A stretch of 64,000 nucleotides of DNA from Rhabdophis nuchalis. Lineage: Eukaryota; Chordata; Lepidosauria; Squamata; Natricidae. Where the stretch lies: NCBI GenBank assembly GCA_039707465.1, contig CM077658.1, positions 16,121,574-16,185,573 on the forward strand, written 5' to 3'. The first letter of the stretch is position 1, and each line of letters starts with the position of its first letter. Position numbers and translations under genes: made by a program. Of this stretch, positions 45,629 to 60,557 are shown piece after piece. Under the pieces are notes generated by a model that had not been told where the DNA came from, searched no databases, and was given only the letters and a program-made list of their open reading frames with translations.

Positions 45629-46693
45629 GAAAAGTGTAAAAATATATGGTGATCAAAGCGGGTGGGGTGGGGGAACCTTTTAACTAAAATAAGTAATGAA
45701 TAAAAAGGGTATTAAATTTCTCTGTGGATGTTGGAGTCCCCAAGTGGTGGCTCTTAACCACGACAACTTCCAAATCTGCCCACAATTAAAATCCCTCATG
45801 CCAAAACTACATGGTGTGTGTGTGTGTGTCACACGTTGAACTTCTTTGCCCTGGCTAGATAATTTGCCAACCCTGTATACTCAGACAATCTGGAAAAAAA
45901 ATATCCTGCCGTTTGGTGACTCCAAAAATCATCCCTCACTGCAAAATAGCAACTATATAAATATACTCAAGAATAATAATGGTTTTGGGTTGTTGTTTTT
46001 TACAATGTAATATATGTGTCTATCATATCCATTCTATCATTTGATGATCACATCTATTTCCAGTAAGAAAACTGAAATGGTAAGTGGTTTAATTTTTGAA
46101 AATTATGAAAGATTCCTGCCTGATGAGGACTTTCAAAATTTCCCTATGAAAATATAAATACATATTGGAATAGCTGACTGGGGTTGTTGTTTGTGTGTGT
46201 GTGTGTTATGCCCTTATGTAACATAAAGAAATTTGGGGGTGGGTGGGGGAGAAAGCACATTTGGCTAAGGCTTAAAAAAGTGTCCAGTGTCTTCTCCTCA
46301 GTTCAGATGCTGAAAAGTTTGCAAGTTACCACATCAGTTTAAAAAAATAAAATAAAACCAAATCAGAATGCTAAAACATTGGAGCAGCAAACGTCCCAAT
46401 CACATATTATAAATACAATCCTCTTGCATAACTGCTAATCTAATTTAAAAGTAGATGAATGGAATTTTTTTTTAATGGCCTGGACCAGATTAAAAGGCCA
46501 CGCTCTTCCACAGAAGCACCATTTATAGCCAATAGAGGTCCATGCTCTAGAACAAAGAAGACGTTTAGCCCATCGTTTTTAGACATTTCTGAAAGCCGAA
46601 TTTTCTAACAAATATAACTAAACTTACTTAGTCATTTTGTATGGGGTGGGTTGTTTTTTGTTTTGTTTTCTGAAATGGTCTGAAAGAAGGATT
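45629..46693. other. Sequence immediately 3' of the ZNF536 exon; possible 3' UTR
   Basis: If transcription runs past the TAG at 46694 this is 3' UTR. It is AT-rich and free of recognised transposons, with short (GT)n runs at about 45811-45830 and 46191-46206. No strong minus-strand AATAAA stands out close to the stop. Confidence 0.4.
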
Positions 46694-48289
<1,596 letters not shown>

Positions 48290-49839
48290 TTACTGGAGGG
48301 GAAAAAATGAAACAAGATTTCTACACTTCTACAACAATAATGGCCACCATGAACCTCCCATACACACAAGGTATTTTCTTCCTTAATATTAAATTAAAAT
48401 TTTAAGGGTGTTTTTTCTTCCCCCTTTTAAACAGCTTTCTACAAGCTTGACATGTTATAAGCACACAATCAACCATCTCTTCTTTAACCTAATATGCTAA
48501 AGCTGCTGTAGAATTAGAAGCTATGATTATGAAAATGAAGCAACACCATTCCACACCATGATCATTAAAAGTACAAGCAGAGGGCAGTGGGTGGGAGAAG
48601 AGAGAGACAGAAAGAGAGAGAGACACACACAAAGTATATAACAAATGGATGACTACAATGTTTTTCTGTATACAATAGCACTAAAATTTGTTTAAATTAT
48701 ACACATGGAAACCATTTTTAAACCTAAAAATTTTATGGCACTGTTACGCAAGACTGAAATGAATGATTTAAGTCTTGCTCTGCAGTAAATCATGGATATA
48801 ATTAGCAAATGGCATTCTGCACAAGTAATTTATCATTATTTGGAGGGCACCATTCCAGAAGGATTCAAGGATCTGCAGACCTGCTGCATTGTTTCCAAAT
48901 AAAGAACTATAAATATGGTGTCTATAAAATATTAATACGATTTTAGTGCATTGCAACTGCATCGGGCTAAGAACATATAGTTAAGATAAAAGGTAGTCGA
49001 TAAAAATTAAAGAGAAAAAGAGTAATAAAAAGGTACAAAATAGATTCTGTTGCCCTGAAATAAATATTATCTACTGTTGTTGTTTGCTTTTTGCAGTGTT
49101 TTAAATTTGCATTAATGGTTCCTCTATTGTATAATGGATAAAATCTGTAATTTACCTATAATAAGATGTCTTTCCAAAAGTAAGAGTTGGCTGAAGCTGC
49201 ATTCTAAAATACATATGATATTTTTTGGGTTTTATATTTTATTTTAGTGCAAAGCCCATATGGTTCTTTGATTTTGATTTAAGAAAAATGTAGGTGTTCT
49301 CCAGCACATATGTGAAATATTTACAGGCGTTCACACATACCCCCCCCCCAAAAAGAGAAAACCTGAGTAAAGAAACAGGAATGTAAATATATAGGAATGT
49401 TGCTTGAGCTGCTATCAAGTGATTCTTTAAGGACCTGGCTGCTGGACTCGTCACTGAAACAGACAGCAGTCTGACAGTCTTAGAAGCTTCTTTTAATGGT
49501 GTTCTGTCAATAACAACAATTATTTTTATGAGCAATTGAAATAACAAGGACATTTCTTTCTTCTCTGGAGTGATTTAAACAATAAGACAAGCCATCTGTG
49601 AACTGTGTACCCTAATGTTCTTTCTTCATTTTCTGCTTCTCTCCCCTGTCCCCATATCAAGAAAAAAATAAGTAAATATATAGATAACATAACTAAGCTA
49701 CGTTATGTTGTACTGTCCTTAGGTAGCACTGATGATGTTATCTAGTTAGGGTAATGAAATGTCTGCAAGAAAACAAGCAAAGTCAGAGAGTACCAAGGAC
49801 TCCGCCTGTATTGAATTGTACATTACATTACACACACAC

Positions 49840-50110
49840 CAGTGGTGGGTTTCTGCAGGCTTGCACCTACTCGCAAGAGCCGGTTGGTGAAATTTAGAGA
49901 ACCGGTGAGAGGGGGTTCCACTGGCGTACCTGGAAGTAAATCTGGCCCGCCGCTGCCAGTGACCCAACGGGAAGGAAAGGAAAGGAAAGGAAAGGAAGGG
50001 AAGGGAAAGGAAGGAAGGAAGGAAGGAAGGAAGGAAGGAAGGAAGGAAGGAAGGAAGGAAGGAAAGAAAGAAAGAAAGAGAAAGAAAGAAAGAAAGAAAG
50101 ACAGACAGAC

Positions 50111-50197
<87 letters not shown>

Positions 50198-50373
50198 ATT
50201 TATCATCACAATTGAGTCCAAAATTTTGGTTGCTAAGCAAGAGCATTGTTAAATGAGTTTCACCACATATTAAAAGGTGGCCACTCCCACCCTGTCACAT
50301 GACTGCCAAGCCACGCCCACAAAATAGGCCACACCTACAGAGTAGGTTCTAAAAAATTTGAAACCCACCACTG
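49840..50373. mobile_element. hAT-like MITE containing a GGAA/GAAA microsatellite
   Basis: Ends CAGTGGTGGGTTTCTGCAGG and TTTGAAACCCACCACTG, flanked by ACACACAC on both sides (49832-49839, 50374-50381). That flank is also simple repeat, so the duplication is weaker evidence here. GGAAA, GGAA and GAAA repeats fill 49970-50197. Confidence 0.85.
49970..50197. repeat. (GGAAA)n/(GGAA)n/(GAAA)n microsatellite
   Basis: Ordered blocks: GGAAA, then GGAA, then GAAA with three GACA units near 50100. Phe/Leu/Ser and Lys/Glu/Arg frames are artefacts. Confidence 0.96.
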
Positions 50374-50386
50374 ACACACACGCACG

Positions 50387-50389
<3 letters not shown>

Positions 50390-50450
<61 letters not shown>
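50390..50450. repeat. (CA)n/(GA)n microsatellite
   Basis: A pure GA run following an ACGCACAC stretch immediately outside the MITE. Confidence 0.95.
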
Positions 50451-50454
<4 letters not shown>

Positions 50455-50455
<1 letters not shown>

Positions 50456-50665
50456 TATGACTCAGTTACAGCTTCATAGTGCTTTACAGTCCTCTCTAAG
50501 CAATTTACAAAGTCAGCATATTGTCCCCAACCATCATTTTACCAATCTCTGTAGGATGGAAAGCTGAGTTACCTTTGAGCCAGTCAGGATTGAACTCCTG
50601 GCAGTGGGATACAGAGTTAACCTGCAGTACTTCATTCTAACCACTATACCACCATGGCTCTTTAT
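50455..50665 (-). mobile_element. tRNA-derived SINE (snake-type), diverged
   Basis: Plus-strand AGCTTCATAGTGCTTTACAG, AAGTCAGCATATTGTCCCCA and CAGTACTTCATTCTAACCAC, the reverse of the 14168-14412 family. Confidence 0.87.
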
Positions 50666-53210
50666 TCTTAGGCAAATGTGTCCATCTCCTTCAATTATGA
50701 CCTTCAAGAAAGTTGGACTGGCAGCTCTTAGAATTTCTAGGTAGCAAAGCAATTTTCAGCAGAAAGCAGGGATTTATCGTCCCAACCAGATGGGTATTTA
50801 ATGGGTGCCATGTTGGAAACAGACACAGTTTAAATGTAGATCTCTTAAAACACAAATATCAGGCTATTCTAATTTACTTGTGAAGACCTCTGACATTTTA
50901 TTTTGTGTCAAGTCCCACCCATGTTTGCTCATTTAACACTGCTGTTATTAATGATTCATTCTTTTGTGACTCAATTGTTTTTTTCTGTTATTTCACTGTA
51001 CTGCTTTTCCAAGTTCTAATCACTGAAGTATACAACAATGGCCAACAGTTAGTCCATCCGGACAGAACATCCTTCTGAATTTTGTTCTAGTTCCTAGCTT
51101 GAAGGCATACAAGACACTTAGCAAAATGTGAGCTATACGACAAATTTTAATTGAATAAAATTTGAATTCAATGCATATTATTCTGCCTGCAAATGCAAAA
51201 CCATCTCCAGTCAAAATGTGCATTAATGTGGAACAGGGATAGAAAATATTTTTGAAAGCAGAATTAACATGAGCCAAAAATAGATACAGATTTCCTGGTA
51301 AGGATTTATATCCAAAATATTCAACACATATAAAAGTGTACTATCTTTCCATGACTCTCTTAAAAGGTGAATGTATTGTATGGTTTGTAAAGAAGGGTAG
51401 AGTCCAAACTTCTAAAGACAGTTGAACTGGGCAATTATAAGAATTACATTTCAAGAATTTTGGGGGGACTCATTCTAATCGATAGAAGACTGCCTTATAC
51501 TGAATGAGGCCATTTTATCATGCATCTCATGCATCTGTTTGTGTTTGAGTAAACAACCTAATGTTTTGGACTGCAAATCCCATAATCCTTTATCATCCAC
51601 CATGCTGCTCTAGGCTGCTGGGAGTTGATCAAAATAGGGAAAAGATGCCACATTTAACTGTCCAGTTTTAATTAGAGGTCTTCTCCAACTCTGTCTGGAA
51701 AGTGGTATCCTAAGGCTTTCAGGACCATCATTTATCCTCAAGAATTAAAATTGCGAATATATCACTGAATAATGAAATGAACAAGTAAATGTCCCTTGGT
51801 AGATTCTAATACACATACTGAACACTCTGTGTGTGTTTTTTAAAAGCCATTCAATCAATTAATAAGATATTGATAATCTATTTCATCAATGGCAAGAGAA
51901 GGTATTTCAGAAAAGAACTGCAGCATGCTTTAATTACTTCATTATTCTCCCTGTTCCTACTCAGTAATTTCTTTTATCATTCTAATCACTCACTTCACAC
52001 TTTTGAAACCAAATGGAATATCAAAGGTTCTGTGGGATTATTTTTGGATCGTGCACATGTTCCCCACATAGCTCATCTGTTTGTCAGAAATACCAATTGC
52101 ATTTTGACTCTTTTTACTCCCTTGCTACCCATGAAATATGCAAACCAAAAACAAAGGGGGGAAAAAAGATAGAGGATTCTTATTTCTATTACATTCTGTT
52201 CTGTTGCACAACTAGCTGGATAATATTTAAACCTTCCTCGTCATCTTTACTTCTTCTTTTTTCTCGTGCAAAGCCACATAATTGAATTTAAATCCTATCC
52301 TGAATATGTATTTAGTCTCTCTCTATATATTTTACATAGTTAATATTAGAAGAAATAAATATGGATGCTCCTTAGCTCTGAAGCTCCAGTACATTAATAT
52401 AAACTGTACAGCCATTTCCCCTAAAGCTTATATATGTATATATTTGCAAACCTGAAGAATTTTTACACAGCTGCTTATTGCTAAACAGTGTCTTGTCCAG
52501 AAGGGGACAATCTGTGTCTCTAATTGCTGTCAGTGAAGCTGAGATTCATTATGTGACTTTCCCATTAAAATGTGAGCATTAATTTGTATAATGAAATATC
52601 ACCCACTGCAGCGTTCATTAGCCCCACTGTATACACCACATTGTTAGCTACCTAGAAACTGTAGTTAATTCCACTAATGGATATTTCCCTACTTAGTGTT
52701 TGGTAGGAAAATATATATACAGTTAACATTACCTTTTAAACTTTTTAAGATTATTTAAATTCGATCAATTATTTTCGACAAAAGTTTGGGATGTCATTAA
52801 ATCGAAGGCAGGCGAGTGGTATAATATTAAGGATGAAGTTATCTGGAGAAACAAATAGGAAATGGGGAGGAATCTTTTTAGCTCAATTTTGAATATATAT
52901 ATATATTTAAAGTCAGTGACAAAAGTGTTTCTGCTCCTGGTGCATGAGGCCATTTTCTTCAATTATGTTTCTAATCCATCTTGCCTCTGTAAATACGGTT
53001 AGGAGATATTTCCAGGAGATGGCATGAGCTGAGTTTATTTCTGTCAACGTCATACTGAATATTCCTTAGACATATGACAACTATCTGTAGCAATTTTAAG
53101 AAGAGGCTGTAATTTCCGATTAGGAACAATCCTGTCGCTCTGTTTTCAATTCATAGATCATAATCTGAACGCAGGCAAATCACACCAAGTGTAAAACAAC
53201 TACATTGGGA

Positions 53211-53272
53211 AGGAAAGAAGGAAGGAAGGAAGGAAGGAAGGAAGGAAGGAAGGAAGGAAGGAAGGAAGGAAG
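53211..53272. repeat. (GGAA)n microsatellite
   Basis: About fifteen GAAG/GGAA units. Confidence 0.96.
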
Positions 53273-53669
53273 AAAAGTGTGTGAGAGAAAAAAGAAAAAG
53301 AATAGGAAAAATGTCTTTGTTTGGAAGCAGATTTAAGAAGCCTCTTTTAGAGAGCTACCATTGCCTGGCCTTGAGTGGCATTGACATGTCACAATATGTA
53401 GAATGCTGGGGGGACACAATGGCAGACTGAAGAGGAGCTGTGGAGCATTGTGGAACAAGAAGTAGTGAACGGATCAGCACCTCACAAATTCTTCACACAG
53501 AGGCTTCCCATAAGAAGACCATAAAACAGTTGTCTCCAAGGGGTTTTGGAGCTTTGGGGCTCAAGGGAAAAATCAACTTTCAAGCCTTCATATGAACAAA
53601 GAAATAAAAAGTAGCCCTTTAATTACAATGAAAGATTATGAGGAAGAAGTATTTATTTAGCCCCCCCTC

Positions 53670-53670
53670 C

Positions 53671-53727
<57 letters not shown>

Positions 53728-53774
53728 CTGTCTATTTATCTATGTCTGTCTGTCTGTCTACCTATCTATCTCTA

Positions 53775-53826
<52 letters not shown>

Positions 53827-53858
53827 TCTATCTATGGCTGTCTATCTGTCTATCTATC

Positions 53859-53918
<60 letters not shown>

Positions 53919-54022
53919 CTGTCTATCTCTATCTGACTATCTATCATCTATCTATCTATCATCTATCTACTAATTCATTCTATCTATCTATCTATCTATC
54001 TATCTATCATCTATCTATCTAT
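53670..54022. repeat. (CTGT)n/(CTAT)n compound array in the ZNF536 intron
   Basis: Blocks of CTGT, CTAT and CTCTGT alternate. On the transcribed strand of ZNF536 it reads GATA/GACA, the same chemistry as the three intergenic arrays but in the opposite orientation. Confidence 0.97.
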
Positions 54023-54860
54023 TGCGACTCATCTCACATAAATGACATTTGGTTGCTTACAATTGAATATATAAAAACAATAAAATACATACTATAAAAT
54101 AAAAAAACAAACATCATAAATAACCATCAATAAAGCCCTCAATCACTCTCATGAGAGCTCAGTCCTGGGAAGGAAACCAAGTTTTTAGGGTCTTGTGAAA
54201 AGACCAGCAGACTCTGACCGTCCTTGTTTTACATGTAAACATTTGAACAGAATGAAATATATATATATAACGTGAATGAAATTTTGAGTGTACTCTAGAT
54301 TACGTTTTCCAATCCATTCTCCTCAATGCTCGGCAGCTGCCCTACCAGATACATCTCTTGCATTCTTTTCCTCCCATGGCCTCTAAGAAAAGCCTGAGGG
54401 GACAGAAGCAGTGCTTCCTATGCAAGGGGGCTTTTGTCTCCAATAGTTATGAGGAAGCGTCTAGTGATTCTTTCCCTGAGTGTAATGGGTTCCAATCTTG
54501 ATAATTAGTCAACAATGGGGTTTTTTTTCTTTTAAAACCATCCCACAGAGTGGATGAGTGCATCTTGTAATAGCGACTTCCATAGCTAATTTTGCAATAT
54601 GGCCATGGAAGGAGGGGGGGGGGGTGTCTATCTGTCAGTACTCTTGAACGAATCTGGATTCTAATACTTGGGGTGAAGGGAGATTAAACTTTGACTTAAA
54701 AGATTGATATGTCCCTTATGCCATTAACATGATTGGGTGAATTACTATTTCTTTCCATACTCCAATATTATTCCAAGGGTAGAATTGGAGTGAATTCCAA
54801 TTCTAAAATGATTATAAAATTGAGGGGGAAATGCTAAAGTGTTTAAATCTTGCAGCAGAT

Positions 54861-55023
54861 CAGTGGTGGGTTGCCAATTTTTTTACTGCCGGTTTGGGCA
54901 TGCTCGCGTCCACGCAATGGTTCTGTGCATGTGCAGAAACATCTGGGTGAGTGGGCGGAGCCTCCTGCCACTGCTACTACCGGTTTGCCCAATCCGGGCC
55001 GAACCAGGAGTAACCCACCTCTG
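54861..55023. mobile_element. hAT-like MITE, short copy
   Basis: Starts CAGTGGTGGGTTGCCAATTT and ends GGAGTAACCCACCTCTG. Flanks match only 5/8. Internal sequence resembles 39563-39829. Confidence 0.8.
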
Positions 55024-56315
55024 CTTCTGATCCATTAGTTCTTTATCACTCTATCACCTTTCAACTTATGTAGCAATTATTTAATTCCCTACACATGTTC
55101 GTTCTCAAACATAGACTGTTTTGTTATGTTCATGCATTTTTCTAAACAGAAGAACAATGAAGACATTTGTGCATCTATTAATCAAATGCAAAATAAGCAG
55201 TTCTTTCTGGCCTTTACTTATAATAAATATTTGCAATTTCTAAAATACTTTAAAAACAGATTAAATATATTTCTTTCGGTTTTGTATTTTTTGTCCTTTC
55301 ACTGAAGTTTGGAAGAGAACAGTCTGTTTTTGCAAAAAAGAAAAAGAAAGTTCAATTTAAATCAAACTCTTCAACAACAGAAGGACATGTAAAAGAAAAT
55401 TGTTTGCTTTTGAATATATATATATAATCTATTTGATAATTGGTCAATGGTCAGGTCAGAAAACATGCCCGCATGTAGGAATGTGCATGCACATAGTCAT
55501 ACAGAAAAGCACACAACTTTTCAACCAAGGATTGCCCATATTAAATTTTACAAAATCAACATAGCTAGATCTTTCAATTATTTGAATAGTCTCAATGTTT
55601 CCAGTGAAAGGGAGGTCCGTGCTCTTAAATCTACAATAAGCAGGGTGGAGACTGATGTATGAAACAATGCTTATCTAAGTTAGCTATTTAGAACACCCAA
55701 AGACAACTCACGCTCAATCACATCAACACTGACCTCAACACATCATTAGAGGACATTTTTGTAGGCGAAGAGATGGCTGATCTTCAGCTTTATCTAGCAC
55801 CAATTTAGCTTTAACTATCAGTTGACTAGATTCTTCTACTAAAGTTAGCAATGATAAACTCTTATGTGTTTTGAATTCAATGAATATTCCTGGTTATTTG
55901 CACCTGATATTCGTCTAGATGGCGCTACAGAAAAATCAATGGAATTCACGGGGGCAGGACTTAGGTTTCTTCTGGCAACAAAATGACTCAAAACTAATGA
56001 CTCATTTAACACCACCTTCCAGCTCATCTGCCTATTTTCCTACACATTTGTCCAAATAATATGCCATGTTAAGGAACCCCCCCCCCCCACTCCCCGTGAT
56101 CTGGCTGCAGAAGAATGGTAAAAATTGGGGATAGTTGGTCCTTGGTTCAGGCAATAAGGGACAATGTTGCTGAGAGTTAAATTACTACTGCTGGCCAGCT
56201 GATCAACTGTTTGATGGTCAGCCACAATGGCAGAAAACATTTCTGCATCCAAATCAGTTTGAATTAGCAACTTTACCCTACAATTTTTGTAGTGTTTTTC
56301 AAAAATGGATAGCCC

Positions 56316-56316
<1 letters not shown>

Positions 56317-56403
<87 letters not shown>

Positions 56404-56482
56404 CACAGACACACAGACACACAGACACACAGACAGAGGCAGAGGGAGACAAAGACAGAGACACAGAGAGAGAGATGGAGAT
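56317..56482. repeat. (GA)n/(GACA)n/(CACAGA)n microsatellite
   Basis: GA at 56317-56348, GACA at about 56349-56400, then ACACAGAC units and mixed GAGA. Confidence 0.96.
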
Positions 56483-57042
56483 GGATTGGTCCTTTGATCT
56501 AGAAAAAACCCCAGGTATAATGGAATGGAATGAGGATGTGGAATTCTAGGAGGCAGGTAGAGAGAGAAGGGGCACTCCAGAGAAGTATGAGGCAACACAG
56601 CCCAGATGTTACTGTGTGTGTAAGAGAAAGGAGGTAAAGACAGCCTCTCCCTAATAGTTCATTGACTATATTGCAGATAGCAGAATGCTCCATTTGGCAA
56701 GATTTTGTCCTTATGTGAGAAACAATAATCAATCATCAATTCTTGGTTTTGGACACCACATTGGGAAATTTTTGGATTGCAAAGCTGAGAGTTTTACAAT
56801 GTGAAGTTCACGATCCTGGCATGGGTTGAAAGAGTGAGAGGTTACATTTTGGCCTCCTCCATCTCGATTCCCTTCATCCCACCTAATGACAGGGCCAGCA
56901 TTGCCACTTACTAAATGGTAGGAAGAAGACTGCGGATACAATCCTTGTGGGAGGTGGTTGAGTCCCCTCACTTCCAGAGGACATATTTTGTGCATCTTTT
57001 TCTGTACAGAAGTATCACTGTTTTGTGAGGAGGAAGGCTCAC

Positions 57043-57195
57043 CTGTGTGTATCCTCAGGTGAACTTTTAAGTGATGGGATGTCCTGAATGTTTTCCCACA
57101 GTAGGGACAGTCCTTCATGGCAGACCCAAGGCTCCTATCTCTCAACAGCGATGATTGCTGGACGCCGGCAGATCTTCCAGCTTCCTCTCCAACAT
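57043..57195 (-). CDS. ZNF536: ZNF536 internal coding exon (C2H2 finger)
   Basis: A 153-base exon encoding about 51 residues, from DVGEEAGRS to HLRIHTG. The acceptor is tctgtttcag, ending at 57196 after a pyrimidine-rich run. The donor is ACACAG|GTGAGC with its G at 57042. Both junctions are phase 1. The exon carries one complete C2H2 finger, beginning CPYCGKTF and ending HLKVHLRIH. Joined to the exon at 46694-48267 it gives the canonical HTGEKPY linker and a second finger, so the two fingers are split by an intron exactly at the linker. Open frame continuing past both splice sites is intron read-through and is not coding. The preceding large exon, with the N-terminus and earlier fingers, is outside the window to the right. 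Confidence 0.93.
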
Positions 57196-58214
57196 CTGAA
57201 ACAGAGAGAGAGAACGTTCTCACATCACTTCAGCACATGTCAAGAAGTTGTTCTCACTCAAACTGCTAATGCAACACAAAGCGAAACATGTCAATACTAC
57301 ACCTGTCTGTTTCATTCTTTTAAATCTGACAGAATGCTGACAATTCATGTATTTTCTTGTTATTCTCTTAAATTATTTCATCTTTTCCATCGTCGTTTTT
57401 AAGCAGCATATGGTACCTTTATACAGAACTGAATTAGACAAGAAAAGAAACAGCTGTGTCAGCAGCTGGTTTGATTTCTTCTTTTGCTTCATTCCTATTA
57501 AGTACTTTCTCATCCTTAAAAAAAAAAACCACAAAAACTTTTTCTTCCTTGTGTTTTTTTCCAGAAAAGTTTTTTTTCCTGCCTTTCTTGCTTTTGCTCG
57601 ACTGTTAATATGCAGGCGTATGCAAGCCAAGCTGTGCATCCCTTTCAAAAGTTTTGAAGACTAAAGGAAGCGGTAAGAACATTACTACAATTGATACTAC
57701 TAATATTAATGGTATTAGGCGTAATGCACAGGAAATTAAGCACTTTTAAATATAAGCCTTTGGTTAATTCATTAAGTACTGTTGGTTTTAATAGAAGACT
57801 AAGCAGATGTGCAAATCTCTCACAATGAAATCAAGGAGATTTAAAATTGTTCACCCATTAAATGGACTATACCCAATGTTTGTGGGAACTTGTCACATAA
57901 ATTATACCAAGCTACAGCTTTTCTTTTATTCTTTTCAATAGAGCGAGATGCCATCGCAATTTAATTGTGTCACATGATTATTCCTACTTCATTCTGCATC
58001 CAAGAGGCAAAAAAAAGAGCTTTAACCCACAGCTTTATCTCAGATAACATCCACATTGGATTTATCTGCAGTGTAGCCTTAACTGTTCTTGTTCTCCGCT
58101 GATGCCATCTTCCGAATAAGCTGGTTTAGGGGAAACTGGACCGAGGTATCTTAGTTATTATAGTTGGCACTGAGGATGAAATGTAGTTGGGCAATGCATC
58201 TAAGGGCAAACAGC

Positions 58215-58815
58215 CAAGTTCAGAGGTGTCTGAAGATTAGGGGGCTGGATGATTAGGGGGCTGGAACACCTTCCTTACCATCTGAGGCTGCAACGGCTGG
58301 GTCTCTTCACTCTAGAACGACGGCACCTGAGAGGTGACCTGATTGAAGTCTATGAAATCATGCACGGTGTGGACAAAGTAGAAAAGGAAAAACTGTTTTC
58401 CCTATCGCACAACACTAAAACTAGGGGGCACTCCATGAAACTTTTGGAAGCTAGACCTCAAATAAATAAGAGGAAGTACTTTTTCACCCAGAGGATCACT
58501 GGTCTATGGAACTCCCTGCCAGAAGAAGTGGTGACAGCTGTCAGCCTCGACACCTTTAAGAAAGGATTAGACGAGTTTATGGAGAACAAGGGTATCCATG
58601 GCTATCATTATGGATGCCTAAGGACACCCTCCGGGTTGGAGAGATAGGCAAGATATCTCTGAATGCCATTTGCAGGGAATCCTAAGCAGGTGAAGACATC
58701 TGCTTGGGAAGACCCTGAAGCGAATGGGGAGCCACTGTGTGAGACAGAATGCTGGACTGGATGGGCTGTGGCCTGTTCCAGCAAGGCTATTCTTATATTC
58801 TTATGTTCTTATGTC
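58215..58815 (+). mobile_element. CR1/L3-like LINE 3' fragment, distinct family
   Basis: A 132-codon open stretch encodes MIRGLEHLPYHLRLQRLGLF, RGDLIEVYEIMHGVDKVEKE, TRGHSMKLLEARPQINKRKY and FFTQRITGLWNSLPEEVVTA, the C-terminal domain of a LINE reverse transcriptase. The 3' end has CTGGATGGGCTGTGGCCTGT and a TTCTTATATTCTTATGTTCT tail. More distant from the other CR1 copies; 5' truncated. A short GATTAGGGGGCTGGATGATT duplication marks its left part. Confidence 0.92.
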
Positions 58816-59101
58816 TGAGGTTTAACCTCATCTACAAATATTTTCTTCTATTGAAAGAATCTCTCTCCAGCCTCCATTTGAACTCACCCAAAAATGGGGA
58901 ATGCCTCAACCACAGTGATTGGTTGAGCCCCATGCCATTGTCCCAGTATACCTTTGACTTTATGAGATTTAACAAACACAGGGCTGACCAAAGAACACAG
59001 GGAATATGGAAAAGAAGAGCAAAAAAACCCCAAACAAACTTAGAATCATGGGCATTGTGACAGTTCCGTGTAATGCCATCCAGTAATATACGTTAACGCT
59101 G

Positions 59102-59190
59102 CATAGCAATAGCACTTAGACTTATATATCGCTTCATAGTGCTTTTACAGCCCTCTCTAAGTGGTTTACAGAGTCAGCCTCTTGCTTGAC
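59102..59190 (-). mobile_element. SINE tail fragment (snake-type)
   Basis: Plus-strand AGCAATAGCACTTAGACTTA to TTTACAGAGTCAGCCTCTTG, the 3' half of the tRNA-derived SINE, reversed. Confidence 0.85.
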
Positions 59191-59321
59191 AAATCAAGCT
59201 TAGAATAGGTGTACAAAGAGACCTGTGGGAAATTGCAGAAAGCCTGAAGCAAGCCCCAGTGAAGGGGAAACGAACAAACCATCAAAACACCTGAGGGAAA
59301 ATATATATGTGAGTTTTATGG

Positions 59322-59765
59322 ATGTATTTGCGAGACCGCCTCTTGCCCCATACATCCCTTAGACCGATACGCTCCCACAGAGAGGGCCTTCTCAGGGTGC
59401 CGTCGGCCGGGCAATGCCGACTGGCGACACCCAGGGGAAGAGCCTTCTCTGTGGAGGGCCCCACCCTTTGGAACGACCTACCCCCCGAATTACGCACCAT
59501 CACCGACATGCGCCTCTTCCGCCAATGTCTAAAGACATACCTATTCCAACAAGCCGGCCTAGCCTAACCTCCCATGGGAACTTTTAGATAGTTTTATTGG
59601 GTATTTTAAAATTGGGTTTTTAGCATAGGATAAGACGGTTTAATTTATATTTTAAATTGTGTATTTATTTTTGTACTCTGTATGTTTTTTAAATTTCCTG
59701 TGCGCCGCCCTGGGTCCTTTGCGGAGAAGGGCGGGATATAAATGTAAATAAACTAAACTAAACTA
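59322..59765 (+). mobile_element. L2-like LINE 3' end
   Basis: An open stretch encodes SHREGLLRVPSAGQCRLATP and FSVEGPTLWNDLPPELRTIT, ending in LKTYLFQQAGLA, the C-terminus of a LINE ORF2. The 3' UTR ends TGCGCCGCCCTGGGTCCTTT, AGAAGGGCGGGATATAAATG and a TAAAC-type tail. Same family as 4441-4880 (reversed). Confidence 0.9.
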
Positions 59766-60536
59766 TTTCCTCGATAATCCATAAAGTAAATACATGTGTG
59801 TTTCTGAAAGGTGAAAAATGGTTAAAATATCTCTCAAGGAAATCACATACAACATTAACATTCCCTGGACGTCAAAGCTTTGCTTTTTTGTTTTCTTAGA
59901 ATGAAAACAATAAACAACTGGATAAAAGAAACACACGAATAAATGTCCCTGAGTGTTGTGCTTGACCTTCCAGCAAATCTTAACACAAAATAGTTGTTAG
60001 AAAGCTAGGGAGAAGCATGGATAGAAACCCTGAAAGTCTCTACAGCATTGAACAGTAACACAACATAGAGTCTGGGTGGACTGAGCTATTTTATATTGCT
60101 GGATTCCTCTGGAAACTCTCATTGTCATATCATTCGCACCGCACTGAGCAGGAAACAAAATTCAGCAGAAGAAAATGCTCTGGAGTGTGCAAAATTAAGA
60201 CGGCATGTACGAAGTGGAAAACCCCAAATGTGTGAAAGGATCCTTTTTATTTTTGTTTGGGGTTTCTATAAACATTGTGCAGCAGGACAGAAAGAAAGAA
60301 AAAATGCAGATCAACAGAGAGCTAAAACTAACCAGCCACTCCAGATAAACTTATGGAATCGGAGTACTAGTTATGCTTTGCTGGACGTCACTCTTAATGA
60401 CAGCTCGTTAGACAGTTCTCTTTTATCTTGCTGCCTAGGATATGTGTGGCCCAATAAAAAAAGAATAAATTTGTAAGATAAACAGTTCGCTTTGCAGATG
60501 TAAGAGACTGATTTTCACTTGACCCAAAATTGATTC

Positions 60537-60557
60537 CCCTCCCCCCCCCCCCCCCCC
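60537..60557. repeat. Poly-C run
   Basis: About 20 consecutive C with one T near its start. Confidence 0.95.

Noticed and set aside
58249..58647. 132-codon open frame as a possible host gene
   Set aside because: It is the reverse-transcriptase C-terminus of a truncated LINE, followed by a LINE 3' end.
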